Shown here: positions 16,612 to 24,984 of the stretch, in pieces
Numbering within the stretch: position 1 is the stretch's first letter
Layout: each line of letters opens with the position of its first letter
Assembly (NCBI RefSeq): GCF_020404765.1
Contig: NZ_JAIVEM010000188.1
Span: 1 to 64,000 of the forward strand
DNA: 64,000 nucleotides
From: Paenibacillus sp. BJ-4
GTDB lineage: Bacteria > Bacillota > Bacilli > Paenibacillales > Paenibacillaceae
Direction of reading: 5' to 3'
Notes under the pieces: model-generated
What the model was told of the DNA's origin: nothing
Seen by the model: only the letters and a program-made list of their open reading frames with translations
Databases searched by the model: none
Program-made: the position numbers and the translations under genes

Positions 16612-17268
16612 ATGAAAATCGCAATCATGCTTTTCGATGGAATCACCGCATTAGATGCAATTGGTCCATACGATGTATTTGCTGCTACACTGAAATGTGA
16701 AGTGAAGTTTGTCGCTAAGAAAAAAGGGTTAATCAAACTGGATTCAAATATGGGATATTTGCATGCCGATTATAGTTTTTCTGAAGTTACTTCAGCTGAT
16801 ATTCTTGTTGTTCCAGGTTGCAGTCCGCCAAATTATAAAACTCCAATGAATGACGAAGAAACGTTAAATTGGATTCGCCAAATACATGAAACTACGAAAT
16901 GGACCACATCGGTTTGTAACGGCTCTCTGATTTTGAGCGCCGCAGGCTTGTTAAATGGAACCGTAGCCACCAGTCATTGGGGTTCCTTAGACCTGCTCCA
17001 ATCTCTTGGAACCATTCCAACAGATGAGAGAGTGGTTCGTCAGGGCAAAATCGTCACAGCAGCCGGTGTCTCCTCTGGTATTGATATGGCACTCCAGCTA
17101 ATAGCATGGGAATTGGGAGAAGATATGAGTAAAGGAGTCCAGTTGATTTTGGAATACGATCCTCAGCCTCCGTTTGACACGGGTTCACCAAAGAAAGCAC
17201 CTGCTTTATTGGTAGAACAAATAAGAGGTATGTTACAAGAGTTTGCAAAACGGGAGCCAAATGTGTAA
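16612..17268 (+). CDS. DJ-1/PfpI-family protein
   Basis: A 218-residue protein of the glutamine-amidotransferase-like DJ-1/PfpI fold. The N-terminus MKIAIMLFDGITALDAIGP and the nucleophile-elbow cysteine in TTSVCNGSLILSAAGLL (about residue 102) are visible. The closest functional types with this N-terminus are isonitrile hydratase-like proteins and the sensor domains of AraC-type regulators. It stands alone here, with no fused DNA-binding domain. The start has AAAGGAGAG upstream. It is transcribed convergently with dctA. The exact reaction is unknown. Confidence 0.85.
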   Translation: MKIAIMLFDGITALDAIGPYDVFAATLKCEVKFVAKKKGLIKLDSNMGYLHADYSFSEVTSADILVVPGCSPPNYKTPMNDEETLNWIRQIHETTKWTTSVCNGSLILSAAGLLNGTVATSHWGSLDLLQSLGTIPTDERVVRQGKIVTAAGVSSGIDMALQLIAWELGEDMSKGVQLILEYDPQPPFDTGSPKKAPALLVEQIRGMLQEFAKREPNV

Positions 17269-17325
17269 ATCAAGAATACTGGAAAGCATTTTGTCCTTTC
17301 CTCTGTTAAAACCTTGTTCCGTTGA

Positions 17326-17353
17326 ACGTAAAAAAGAGCCGTAAACCGGCTCT
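17326..17353 (-). terminator. Terminator of dctA
   Basis: AGAGCCG (17335-17341) pairs with CGGCTCT (17347-17353) around a 5-nt loop. The A-run at 17330-17334 gives a U-tract in the leftward transcript, so it serves the minus-strand dctA gene. Confidence 0.85.
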
Positions 17354-17372
17354 ATCATAAAGCATTGCCTTA

Positions 17373-18674
17373 TTATACAGATTTCGTAATCGGGCTGTTC
17401 AAGGGACGGGCTTCAAGCTCAGCCGACGCTGGGGCCATCTCCGCCTGTCTGCCCGGATGAAACTCATTTTCTGATTTGGCGACAATGACGGTAGCGACTC
17501 CGTTACCAATCAGATTGGTGATGGCGCGTGCTTCTGACATGAAGCGGTCCACTCCGAGCAGCAGCGCCATTCCCGCCAGCGGAATGGAAGGGAACGCCGC
17601 GAGTGTGGCTGCCAGCGTGATAAATCCGGAGCCCGTAACGCCCGCTGCTCCCTTTGAGGTCAGCATAAGGATGCCGAGCAGTGTCAGCTGCTGCCATAGG
17701 GTCATATCCACGCCGGAGGCCTGGGCTACGAAAATGGCGGCCATGGACAAATAGATTGCCGTACCATCTAGGTTAAACGAGTAGCCTGTTGGAATGACCA
17801 GGCCGACCACCGATTTGGAGCAGCCGTATTTCTCCATTTTGTCCATCATCCGTGGCAGAGCCGACTCGGAGGAGGAAGTACCGAGTACAAGTAATATTTC
17901 TTCTTTGATATAAGCGATAAACTTGAAAATACTGAAACCGTACATGCGAGCAATCAGACCGAGCACAATGATTATAAACAGAGCCATGGTCAGGTAAACG
18001 GAGCCCATCAGCTTGCCGAGAGAGGTTAACGACCCGATGCCGAATTTACCAATGGTGTATGACATGGCACCAAATGCGGCGATTGGCGATAATTTCATGA
18101 CCATATTGACGATACCGAAGAAGGCGTGAGACAGCTTGTCGAACAGGACAATGACGGGTTTAGCTTGCTCTCCCATGGCCGTCAGTGACAGCCCGAAGAG
18201 GATGGCAAAGAACAGGATAGGCAGTAATTCTCCACCTGCCATAGCGCTTACTACATTTTCAGGTATAATGCCAACGATGAAATCAACGAATCCATGACTT
18301 GATTCCGCTGCTTTTTGAGCATATTGAGATACGTCTCCGGTTGCCTTGCTCACATCAATACCGGCGCCCGGTCTTACGAGGTTAACCACGAGCAGACCAA
18401 TGGCTAGCGCAATTGTGGTAACGATTTCAAAATAGAGAAGCGCCTTTCCGCCAATACGACCGACCTTTTTCATGTCCCCCATGCTGGCAATTCCGTGCAC
18501 AACCGTAAAAAATACAATGGGAGCGATGACCATTTTAATGAGCTTAATAAAGGCGTCTCCGAGCACTTTTAGCTTTTCGCCTGTTGTAGGAAAAAAGTGA
18601 CCCAGAAGAATGCCCAGAACAATAGCGATAACGACCTGAACCGTCAAGTTTTTTAAATTAATTCTCAGTCTCAT
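17373..18674 (-). CDS. dctA: C4-dicarboxylate/cation symporter of the DAACS family
   Basis: A 433-residue integral membrane protein of the glutamate/dicarboxylate symporter fold. The serine-rich re-entrant loop SSSESALPRM and the later motif VIPTGYSFNLDGTAIYLSMA are diagnostic. The family takes up succinate, fumarate and malate, or acidic amino acids, with H+ or Na+. The gene sits beside a DctP-type binding protein and a DctS/DctR-type two-component system, which favours C4-dicarboxylates (B. subtilis calls the equivalent symporter DctP). A cre-like site precedes it, suggesting carbon catabolite control. Confidence 0.92.
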   Translation of the reverse strand: MRLRINLKNLTVQVVIAIVLGILLGHFFPTTGEKLKVLGDAFIKLIKMVIAPIVFFTVVHGIASMGDMKKVGRIGGKALLYFEIVTTIALAIGLLVVNLVRPGAGIDVSKATGDVSQYAQKAAESSHGFVDFIVGIIPENVVSAMAGGELLPILFFAILFGLSLTAMGEQAKPVIVLFDKLSHAFFGIVNMVMKLSPIAAFGAMSYTIGKFGIGSLTSLGKLMGSVYLTMALFIIIVLGLIARMYGFSIFKFIAYIKEEILLVLGTSSSESALPRMMDKMEKYGCSKSVVGLVIPTGYSFNLDGTAIYLSMAAIFVAQASGVDMTLWQQLTLLGILMLTSKGAAGVTGSGFITLAATLAAFPSIPLAGMALLLGVDRFMSEARAITNLIGNGVATVIVAKSENEFHPGRQAEMAPASAELEARPLNSPITKSV

Positions 18675-18705
18675 AGGGATACGCTCTCGCTTTCTTTTTG
18701 TTTTT

Positions 18706-18719
18706 TGAAAACGCTTTAT
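18706..18719. promoter_or_regulatory. Putative cre (CcpA) site upstream of dctA
   Basis: TGAAAACGCTTTAT matches the cre consensus TGWAANCGNTNWCA except at the last two positions. It lies about 35 bp before the dctA start, where CcpA binding would block transcription. Confidence 0.5.
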
Positions 18720-18789
18720 TTTCGTACCCCCAGTGTAAAAGCTACGTTCTTGGCAAACAAGAATACGGTCATAACGTTCTTTTTGGTCT

Positions 18790-19824
18790 TTAAGGTCCCT
18801 GAATCATATCCATCAGATCCGACCCAATGACGGGCGTGAACTCCGGATAGAGTACACGCAGACGCTCCCTCCACAGCTTGCGCTCATCGTCGGACAGATA
18901 GGTAATTTGGATGTCTCCAGTCTGTTGCAGCTGATTAAGCCGATTGGCATTTTCATCGGTTTTCTGCTTGTTCCAACGCGTCGTTTCCTCAAGTGCCTCT
19001 TGCAGCACCAGCTTAGCGTCACTTGGGAGGCGATCCCAATAGGATTTGTTAAATATGACGGCATATCCCAGATAGCTGTGGTTGCTAATGGTCATATAGT
19101 GTTGTACCTGGTAAAATCGTTTGGTAAAAATATTGGATATCGTGTTCTCCTGTCCGTCTGCCGTTCGCGTTTCTAGGCTGTGGTATATTTCATTGAAAGG
19201 AGTGCTAATGGTTGATGCACCAAGCGCTTCAAACTGACGTTGCAACACCTGGCTTGGCTGGATACGGAATTTCAAGCCCGCAAAGTCTGCGGGTTTGCCA
19301 ATTGGACGGGCGTTATTCGTGATCTGTCGAAAGCCATTGGACCAGAAGGCAACGCCTTTCATGCCATAGGGGTCAAGTGTTTGCGATAACCGCTTGCCCA
19401 ATTCTCCGTTCAGTGCCTGATCGACTTCAGCCTGATCCTCAAAGGCAAACGGAAGATCCATCACCAGCCAGGCTGGGTCAATCGCGTTCAAATTGGAAAA
19501 CGAAGGAGCGATCATCTGGATTTCTCCTCGCTGAAGTGCGGCAACTTCCGTGGTTTCTGAATAGCGCATCCCATTGGGGAACACTTGAATCTCAATCCGA
19601 TCGTTGGATTTTTCTTTCACCCGCTGTGCAAAATAAGCGGCGGCCAGCCCTTTGGGCGAGTTTTCAGCTACCACATGACTAAATTTGATTACGATCCGAT
19701 CTTTAAGACCGGTAAATTCATTATCATAAGGGAGCTCTTCGTTAAAATTTTTTTGAAAACCAATTACATAAGCCGTTAGGATACCCAGTACGAGCAAAAC
19801 ACCAAATCCAGCAGCTCTTTTCAC
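18790..19824 (-). CDS. dctB: DctB-like dicarboxylate-binding protein (TRAP DctP family)
   Basis: A protein of about 344 residues with a single N-terminal membrane/signal segment (GFGVLLVLGILTAYVIGF) and a TRAP-type periplasmic-binding domain. Family signatures include IVIKFSHVVAENSPKGLAA and GLKFRIQPSQVLQRQFEALGA. No DctQ/DctM membrane genes accompany it. It is divergent from a DcuS-like sensor, as in B. subtilis dctB-dctS-dctR, where the binding protein helps ligand sensing rather than TRAP transport. The start is taken as GTG 19824, 7 bp after GGAGG; ATG 19839 overlaps that ribosome binding site. Confidence 0.85.
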   Translation of the reverse strand: MKRAAGFGVLLVLGILTAYVIGFQKNFNEELPYDNEFTGLKDRIVIKFSHVVAENSPKGLAAAYFAQRVKEKSNDRIEIQVFPNGMRYSETTEVAALQRGEIQMIAPSFSNLNAIDPAWLVMDLPFAFEDQAEVDQALNGELGKRLSQTLDPYGMKGVAFWSNGFRQITNNARPIGKPADFAGLKFRIQPSQVLQRQFEALGASTISTPFNEIYHSLETRTADGQENTISNIFTKRFYQVQHYMTISNHSYLGYAVIFNKSYWDRLPSDAKLVLQEALEETTRWNKQKTDENANRLNQLQQTGDIQITYLSDDERKLWRERLRVLYPEFTPVIGSDLMDMIQGP

Positions 19825-19911
19825 AAAGTAACCTCCCATCTGTTGCTATTTTAGACCCATTATTCCACAATGATATTCAAAGGTAAACGGTTTAAAGGGA
19901 AGGTGAAGAGG

Positions 19912-21519
19912 ATGAACAGACTTCGCATATACTGGAAAATAATGATACTTTCATTTGGAGTCGTTCTTTTTTCTCTTTTGATCGGCGGTCTTTTTCTGTT
20001 TGGCAGTGCCACCCGGCTCAAGGAAGAAGAACTCAAACAACGGCTTACGATTACGGCCCAGACGGTTGCAAACCTGCCGGACGTAGTGAATAGAATTAAC
20101 GACCCGAATGCTTCTGACGTGATTGCACCTATGGCGGACAAAATTCGGATATTAAACGATGCGGCTTATATCGTCGTGCTCGATATGAACCGCAAACGGT
20201 TGTCTCATCCGCTTTGGGAGCGAATCGGCGGAACGTTTGAGGCTCGGGATGATGATGCTGCATTTGCTGAACATACGTATGTCTCCAAAGTACGCAGTGA
20301 AGCAGGCATTGGCTTGCGTTCCTTTGTGCCGATTATGAATGCTTCCTCGGAGCAGGTGGGCGTCGTCGTGGCGGGCGGCCTGCTGCCAGGCGTGACAGAG
20401 ATTATCCGTCAGGAGAAGCAATCCATCCTCATCACTTCGTTGCTGTCGCTGATGTTTGGTGTGATTGGCTCCGCATTGCTGGCCCGTCATATTAAGCTGC
20501 AAATGTTCAACCTCGAGCCGCAGGAGATTGCGAGAATGTTTCGCGAGCGAAGCGCTGCCTTTCAGGCGATGCACGAGGGTGTCATTGCCATTGACCGCAA
20601 CTGCATGATTACCATTTTCAACGAACGAGCCAAGCAAATCTTCCACGTACACCGTGATGTAGTGGGCTTGCCGATCCGTGAGGTCATCCCGGATACCCGT
20701 TTGCCGGAGGTGCTGGATGCGGGAGTTGCTATTCTGAGCCAGGAGCTAAAAATTGGCGGAACCATTATTTGGAGCAATCGGATTCCCATTCGCGAACAGG
20801 GAATTACGATGGGGGCAATCTCCATATTTCAGGACAAGACCGAGGTGACGAGAATGGCCGAGGAGCTCACAGGTGTCAAAGAGTTTGTTCATGCGCTTCG
20901 TGCACAAAATCATGAGCATATGAACAAAATGCATACCGTCGCCGGCTTACTTCAGCTTGGGCAGCAGAATGAGGCTTTGAGCTATCTGTTTGAGGTAACC
21001 GAGCAACAGGAGGAGATTACACGCTTCCTTCAACGGCATTTCGACGATGACGGAGTTGCAGGTCTGCTATTGGGTAAAATTAGCCGTGGTAAAGAGCTTG
21101 GCATTGATATTAGGATTGATCCTGACAGCAGGATGAATCAATTTCCCCGGCTGATTGACCGACATGATTTTGTGCTGTTACTCGGAAATTTGATTGAAAA
21201 TGCCTTTGATGCACTGGCGGATACAGAAGTAGGCTCCAAGGAGATTTATATCAGCATCCAGCAGGATGACGAATATATGTCCATATTGGTCGAGGATAAT
21301 GGCTGTGGAATGTCGGAGACGACGAAGGAACGAATGCTCGAACGTGGATTTACGACCAAGGACGGAGAGAGCCGCGGCATGGGGCTGCATTTACTGAGCG
21401 GGATTGTCACCAAGGGGAACGGTCGCCTGACATGCGAATCTTCACTTGGCTTGGGAACTTCGATCGAGATTCTATTCCCGTTGAAGGAGAGAGGGAACGA
21501 CAATGAGCAAACAGATTAA
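19912..21519 (+). CDS. dctS: DctS-like sensor histidine kinase (CitA/DcuS family)
   Basis: A protein of about 535 residues. Membrane segments near residues 12-30 and 170-195 flank an extracytoplasmic sensor domain of the PAS/Cache type found in CitA/DcuS. A cytoplasmic PAS domain follows (AFQAMHEGVIAIDRNCMITIF is split over about 215-240). The phosphoacceptor region is AQNHEHMNKMHTVAGLLQLG, and the ATPase domain has NLIENAFDAL, VEDNGCGM and GMGLHLL. It probably senses C4-dicarboxylates together with the divergent DctB-like protein. The start is ATG 19912 after AAGGGAAGG. Its end overlaps the regulator gene by 17 bp. Confidence 0.9.
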   Translation: MNRLRIYWKIMILSFGVVLFSLLIGGLFLFGSATRLKEEELKQRLTITAQTVANLPDVVNRINDPNASDVIAPMADKIRILNDAAYIVVLDMNRKRLSHPLWERIGGTFEARDDDAAFAEHTYVSKVRSEAGIGLRSFVPIMNASSEQVGVVVAGGLLPGVTEIIRQEKQSILITSLLSLMFGVIGSALLARHIKLQMFNLEPQEIARMFRERSAAFQAMHEGVIAIDRNCMITIFNERAKQIFHVHRDVVGLPIREVIPDTRLPEVLDAGVAILSQELKIGGTIIWSNRIPIREQGITMGAISIFQDKTEVTRMAEELTGVKEFVHALRAQNHEHMNKMHTVAGLLQLGQQNEALSYLFEVTEQQEEITRFLQRHFDDDGVAGLLLGKISRGKELGIDIRIDPDSRMNQFPRLIDRHDFVLLLGNLIENAFDALADTEVGSKEIYISIQQDDEYMSILVEDNGCGMSETTKERMLERGFTTKDGESRGMGLHLLSGIVTKGNGRLTCESSLGLGTSIEILFPLKERGNDNEQTD

Positions 21520-22258
21520 ATCACTTTTTCGTGTGCTGCTGGTCGAGGATGACCCGATGGTACAAGAGGTGAATCGGCTTTTTATCGAACAGGTTGACGG
21601 GTTTAAGGTTGTAGGTCTGGCTTCCAATGGGCTTCGCGGATTAGAGCTGATTGAGGAGCTAAAGCCTGATCTGATTTTTCTGGACGTGTTCATGCCATCG
21701 CTCGATGGGATAGCGACCTTACAGCGTATCCGTTCCATGGCATTGCCTGTAGACGTAGTTGTCGTGACGGCTGCGAAGGATACGGAGACGATCCGCGAAA
21801 TGATGCGAAACGGAGCGTTCGATTATATCATTAAGCCGTTCAAGGTAGAGCGTATCCATCATACACTGGAGCGTTACCGGGTACAGCAGGCTGGATTATG
21901 GGCGGAAGAAGTAGGAACCCAGGAAGAGCTGGACCTCATTATGCAAAATAGAGAAGCCGCCAAGGAAGCCGTAGTGCCTGCTCCTGTATATGAGGAATGG
22001 GCGATGTCTTACGATGAGCTGCCAAAGGGCTTGAATGCAGCTACCCTGAAGCAGGTGCTTGCGGTCATGGAGCAGCATGGTGGCAAGCTATCTGCTGAAG
22101 ATACCGCGGAGGGAGTAGGGATTGCCCGTGTAACGGCAAGAAGATATCTGGATTATCTGGAGAAAAGAGGGATCGTACGCCTTGTTGTGCATTATGGCGG
22201 GGTCGGTCGTCCCGTTAATCGGTATGAGCTGCTACGTGAACAAAATGACCATAAGTAA
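21503..22258 (+). CDS. dctR: DctR-like response regulator (CitB/DcuR family)
   Basis: A 251-residue protein. The receiver domain (about 10-125) has the acidic pair EDDP, the phosphoacceptor Asp in LIFLDVFMPSLDG and the conserved Lys in DYIIKPF. A linker leads to a C-terminal winged-helix region (AEGVGIARVTARRYLDYLE) of the CitT/DcuR kind. It overlaps the kinase gene, with GAGAGAGGG before ATG 21503. Likely targets are dctA, dctB and perhaps the malic enzyme downstream, by analogy with the B. subtilis dct locus. Confidence 0.9.
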   Translation: MSKQIKSLFRVLLVEDDPMVQEVNRLFIEQVDGFKVVGLASNGLRGLELIEELKPDLIFLDVFMPSLDGIATLQRIRSMALPVDVVVVTAAKDTETIREMMRNGAFDYIIKPFKVERIHHTLERYRVQQAGLWAEEVGTQEELDLIMQNREAAKEAVVPAPVYEEWAMSYDELPKGLNAATLKQVLAVMEQHGGKLSAEDTAEGVGIARVTARRYLDYLEKRGIVRLVVHYGGVGRPVNRYELLREQNDHK

Positions 22259-22393
22259 CAATATGGACAAAAGCTTCCCAACGCTTTTATGAAAGCGATA
22301 CCATGTAACAGCAAGGGAACTGGATAAAGCTTCAATACACGTGTCTGTCTTTGGACCGCACATGTGCTATGAATAGAATAGGAGCGGATGTAC

Positions 22394-23797
22394 ATGGCCT
22401 TTAATAGTCTGATTCTTCGATTGGAGCTCGTTCATTCTAAAGTAAACTTTGGTGAGGTCGCATCAGCCATCAGCCGTGCTGGGGGAGACATTACTTCCAT
22501 TGATGTTATTCGTCCCGGACAGGATTCGTCCGTTCGTGACATCACAGTTCACGTCGCTGAAATAGCAGAGGCATCGCTAATCGAATCACTCAAGTCGTTA
22601 GCAGGCATTCAACTCATTAACGTTTCTGACCGCACGTTTCTCGCGCACCTGGGAGGGAAAATATCAGTCCAGCCCAATTTGCCGATTAAAAATCGGGATG
22701 ATCTGTCGCGGGTATATACGCCGGGAGTGGCCCGAGTCTGTACGTCCATTCATGAAAATCCGAAAAAAGCGTACTCCCTGACCATCAAACGAAATACTGT
22801 CGCGGTTGTCACCGATGGCACCGCTGTGCTTGGGCTTGGCGATATCGGCCCACATGCGGCTGCACCCGTGATGGAAGGCAAAGCGATGCTGTTCAAGCAG
22901 CTGGCGGGAGTCGATGCATTCCCCATTTGTCTGGACACGAAGGATACGGAGGAAATCATTCGTACGATTAAGGCGATCAGCCCAATTTTCGGAGGAATTA
23001 ATTTAGAGGACATCAGTTCTCCACGTTGTTTCGAGATCGAAACCCGTCTGGCTGAAGAATTAGATATTCCGGTTTTCCACGACGATCAGCATGGGACGGC
23101 GGTGGTTGTGATTGCCGGGCTGCTGAATGCACTGAAGGTGGTCGGTAAGCGGATCGAAAATGTTCGGGTCGTTGTGAACGGAATAGGAGCCGCAGGCGTG
23201 TCCATATGTAAAATGCTGCTCGCCGCAGGGGTGAGCCGCCTTGTTCCGGTAGACCGGGATGGAGCCATTATAAGAGGTGGAACCTATCCATATCCAATGT
23301 GGCAGTGGCTGGCAGATCAGCCTCAAGTAGAGTCACAGTCAGGCACATTAAAGGAGGTTATTCGGGACGCGGATGTGTTCATCGGCGTGTCGCGAGCGAA
23401 TCTGCTGAATGCCTTGGATGTACAGCGTATGGCGGCGAACAGCATTGTTTTTGCTATGGCTAATCCGCAACCGGAAATTGCTCCCGAGGAAGCCATTCCC
23501 CATGTCCGTGTATTTGCAACGGGGCGTAGCGACTATCCCAACCAGATCAACAATGTGCTGGTGTTTCCGGGGATATTCAGAGGAGCGCTTGATTGCCGGG
23601 CGCGCCACATCAACGAGCCGATGAAATTAGCCGCCGCCCGTGCCATTGCTTCCGTCGTGAGTGAACGGGAATTAAACGAGCAGTACATTATTCCAAGCAT
23701 TTTCAATGAACAAGTTGTTACCGAGGTGAGGAAGTCTGTGATTGAAGCGGCTATTCTGACGGGAACGGCCCGGCGTATTCCACCGGATTTCAGATAG
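22394..23797 (+). CDS. NAD(P)-dependent malic enzyme with N-terminal ACT-like domain
   Basis: A protein of about 467 residues. Residues 1-80 form a small ACT-like regulatory domain, followed by the malic enzyme core. The core shows the tyrosine motif RVYTPGVARVC, the metal site DDQHGTAVV and the Rossmann motif VNGIGAAGVSICKMLL. It oxidatively decarboxylates malate to pyruvate. Placed after dctS/dctR, it would channel imported C4-dicarboxylates to pyruvate with gain of reductant. ATG 22394 is better spaced from AGGAG (22380-22384) than ATG 22388. Cofactor preference cannot be decided by eye. Confidence 0.9.
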   Translation: MAFNSLILRLELVHSKVNFGEVASAISRAGGDITSIDVIRPGQDSSVRDITVHVAEIAEASLIESLKSLAGIQLINVSDRTFLAHLGGKISVQPNLPIKNRDDLSRVYTPGVARVCTSIHENPKKAYSLTIKRNTVAVVTDGTAVLGLGDIGPHAAAPVMEGKAMLFKQLAGVDAFPICLDTKDTEEIIRTIKAISPIFGGINLEDISSPRCFEIETRLAEELDIPVFHDDQHGTAVVVIAGLLNALKVVGKRIENVRVVVNGIGAAGVSICKMLLAAGVSRLVPVDRDGAIIRGGTYPYPMWQWLADQPQVESQSGTLKEVIRDADVFIGVSRANLLNALDVQRMAANSIVFAMANPQPEIAPEEAIPHVRVFATGRSDYPNQINNVLVFPGIFRGALDCRARHINEPMKLAAARAIASVVSERELNEQYIIPSIFNEQVVTEVRKSVIEAAILTGTARRIPPDFR

Positions 23798-23924
23798 GCA
23801 AAGGATTTTAGATAGTCCGGTGGAGCAAAATAGAATAACACGGCTGGGTCTGTTAAACTGTGAAAATAGAGCTGTTGCAGATACGCTGTCGTGTTGAGTT
23901 TATCTATTTTGTGGAGGTATGGGG

Positions 23925-24827
23925 ATGAACGGAAGTCTGTTTGAGCTGCGTTTGCGGGACGGGGATTATACTCCCCGTTTTTTTGCTTATTATTATAAGC
24001 AATGGCATGACTATACGATGCCGTACCACGATCATCATTCCACAGAAATTATGTACATGATTTCCGGTCTGTGTCGGGTGGATGTGCAAACGGGAGAGAA
24101 GGCGGATGAAAGCATTACGCTGCGTAAAGGCGAGTTTATCATGCTGGACGCAGGCGTACCACACCGACTGGTGGTGGAAGGAGAACAATCTTGCCGGATG
24201 CTGAATGTGGAGTTTGGTTTTACGGAGGGGATGAGTGTAGGACCGTCCATCCGGCAAATGGCAGCGGAGGAGCAGGAGATCACAGCCTTCATGTCGCGTC
24301 CATTCCCGTATCTGGTGTTGTCGGACCCGGAAGAGGTATATTTTACGCTGAAAAGTCTCGTGTTGGAGCTGGATCAACGAAAAGAACATCCGGGTGCAAT
24401 GGCAGAACTGCTTTTTATGCAATTGCTGGTGCGAATTGCGCGTCTACGGGCAGAGGCAGAGCGCAGCAACACGCAGCAAACGGACATGTACATCAAACGC
24501 TGCCTTGAATTTCTCCATCTCAACTATGACCGGGATATTGTGGTCAAGGATATGGCAGCAGCTGTGAATCTGCATCCAGGGTATTTGCACCGTATTTTCA
24601 AGAAACATACCGGACAAACACTTACTGCTTATTTGACCATGCTGCGAATGGACAAGGCCCGGATGCTGCTTCAGCAAACGGACATTCCCATTCAGGAAAT
24701 TGCCGATTACGTAGGTGTAGGCAGCAGACAATATTTTCATATGTTGTTCAAAAAGCATACAGGTAAGACGCCAGTCGAATACCGTTCTGCTGTGGAACGC
24801 CATGTATGGAACTATGCGGAGGAGTAA
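23925..24827 (+). CDS. AraC-family transcriptional regulator with cupin domain
   Basis: A protein of about 300 residues. The N-terminal half is a cupin-like sensor (MPYHDHHSTEIMYMISGLC). The C-terminal 100 residues carry two helix-turn-helix motifs (VVKDMAAAVNLHPGYLHRIF and IQEIADYVGVGSRQYFHMLF). Regulators of this layout usually bind a sugar and activate a nearby catabolic gene; the GH4 glycosidase 150 bp downstream on the same strand is the likely target. ATG 23925 is preferred to 23919 because GGAGG lies 7 bp before it. Confidence 0.88.
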   Translation: MNGSLFELRLRDGDYTPRFFAYYYKQWHDYTMPYHDHHSTEIMYMISGLCRVDVQTGEKADESITLRKGEFIMLDAGVPHRLVVEGEQSCRMLNVEFGFTEGMSVGPSIRQMAAEEQEITAFMSRPFPYLVLSDPEEVYFTLKSLVLELDQRKEHPGAMAELLFMQLLVRIARLRAEAERSNTQQTDMYIKRCLEFLHLNYDRDIVVKDMAAAVNLHPGYLHRIFKKHTGQTLTAYLTMLRMDKARMLLQQTDIPIQEIADYVGVGSRQYFHMLFKKHTGKTPVEYRSAVERHVWNYAEE

Positions 24828-24880
24828 AGTGGAAATTAGAAGAAGTTAAGTAGCTTCTGACGCTATGAAAGTTAGAATTT

Positions 24881-24926
24881 TTGACACCTATATACGAATC
24901 TGGTCATGATTTTGATAACGCTTTCC
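24881..24926 (+). promoter_or_regulatory. Promoter and overlapping cre-like site of the GH4 gene
   Basis: TTGACA (24881-24886) lies 18 bp from CATGAT (24905-24910). TGATAACGCTTTCC (24913-24926) matches the CcpA consensus TGWAANCGNTNWCA except at two positions. The cre-like site would cover the transcription start, which suits glucose repression of a glycosidase. Confidence 0.5.
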
Positions 24927-24984
24927 ACAGGCATGTTGCTACAATGACGGTATATTACAATTCTAATCCCGGAGGTTGATTGCC

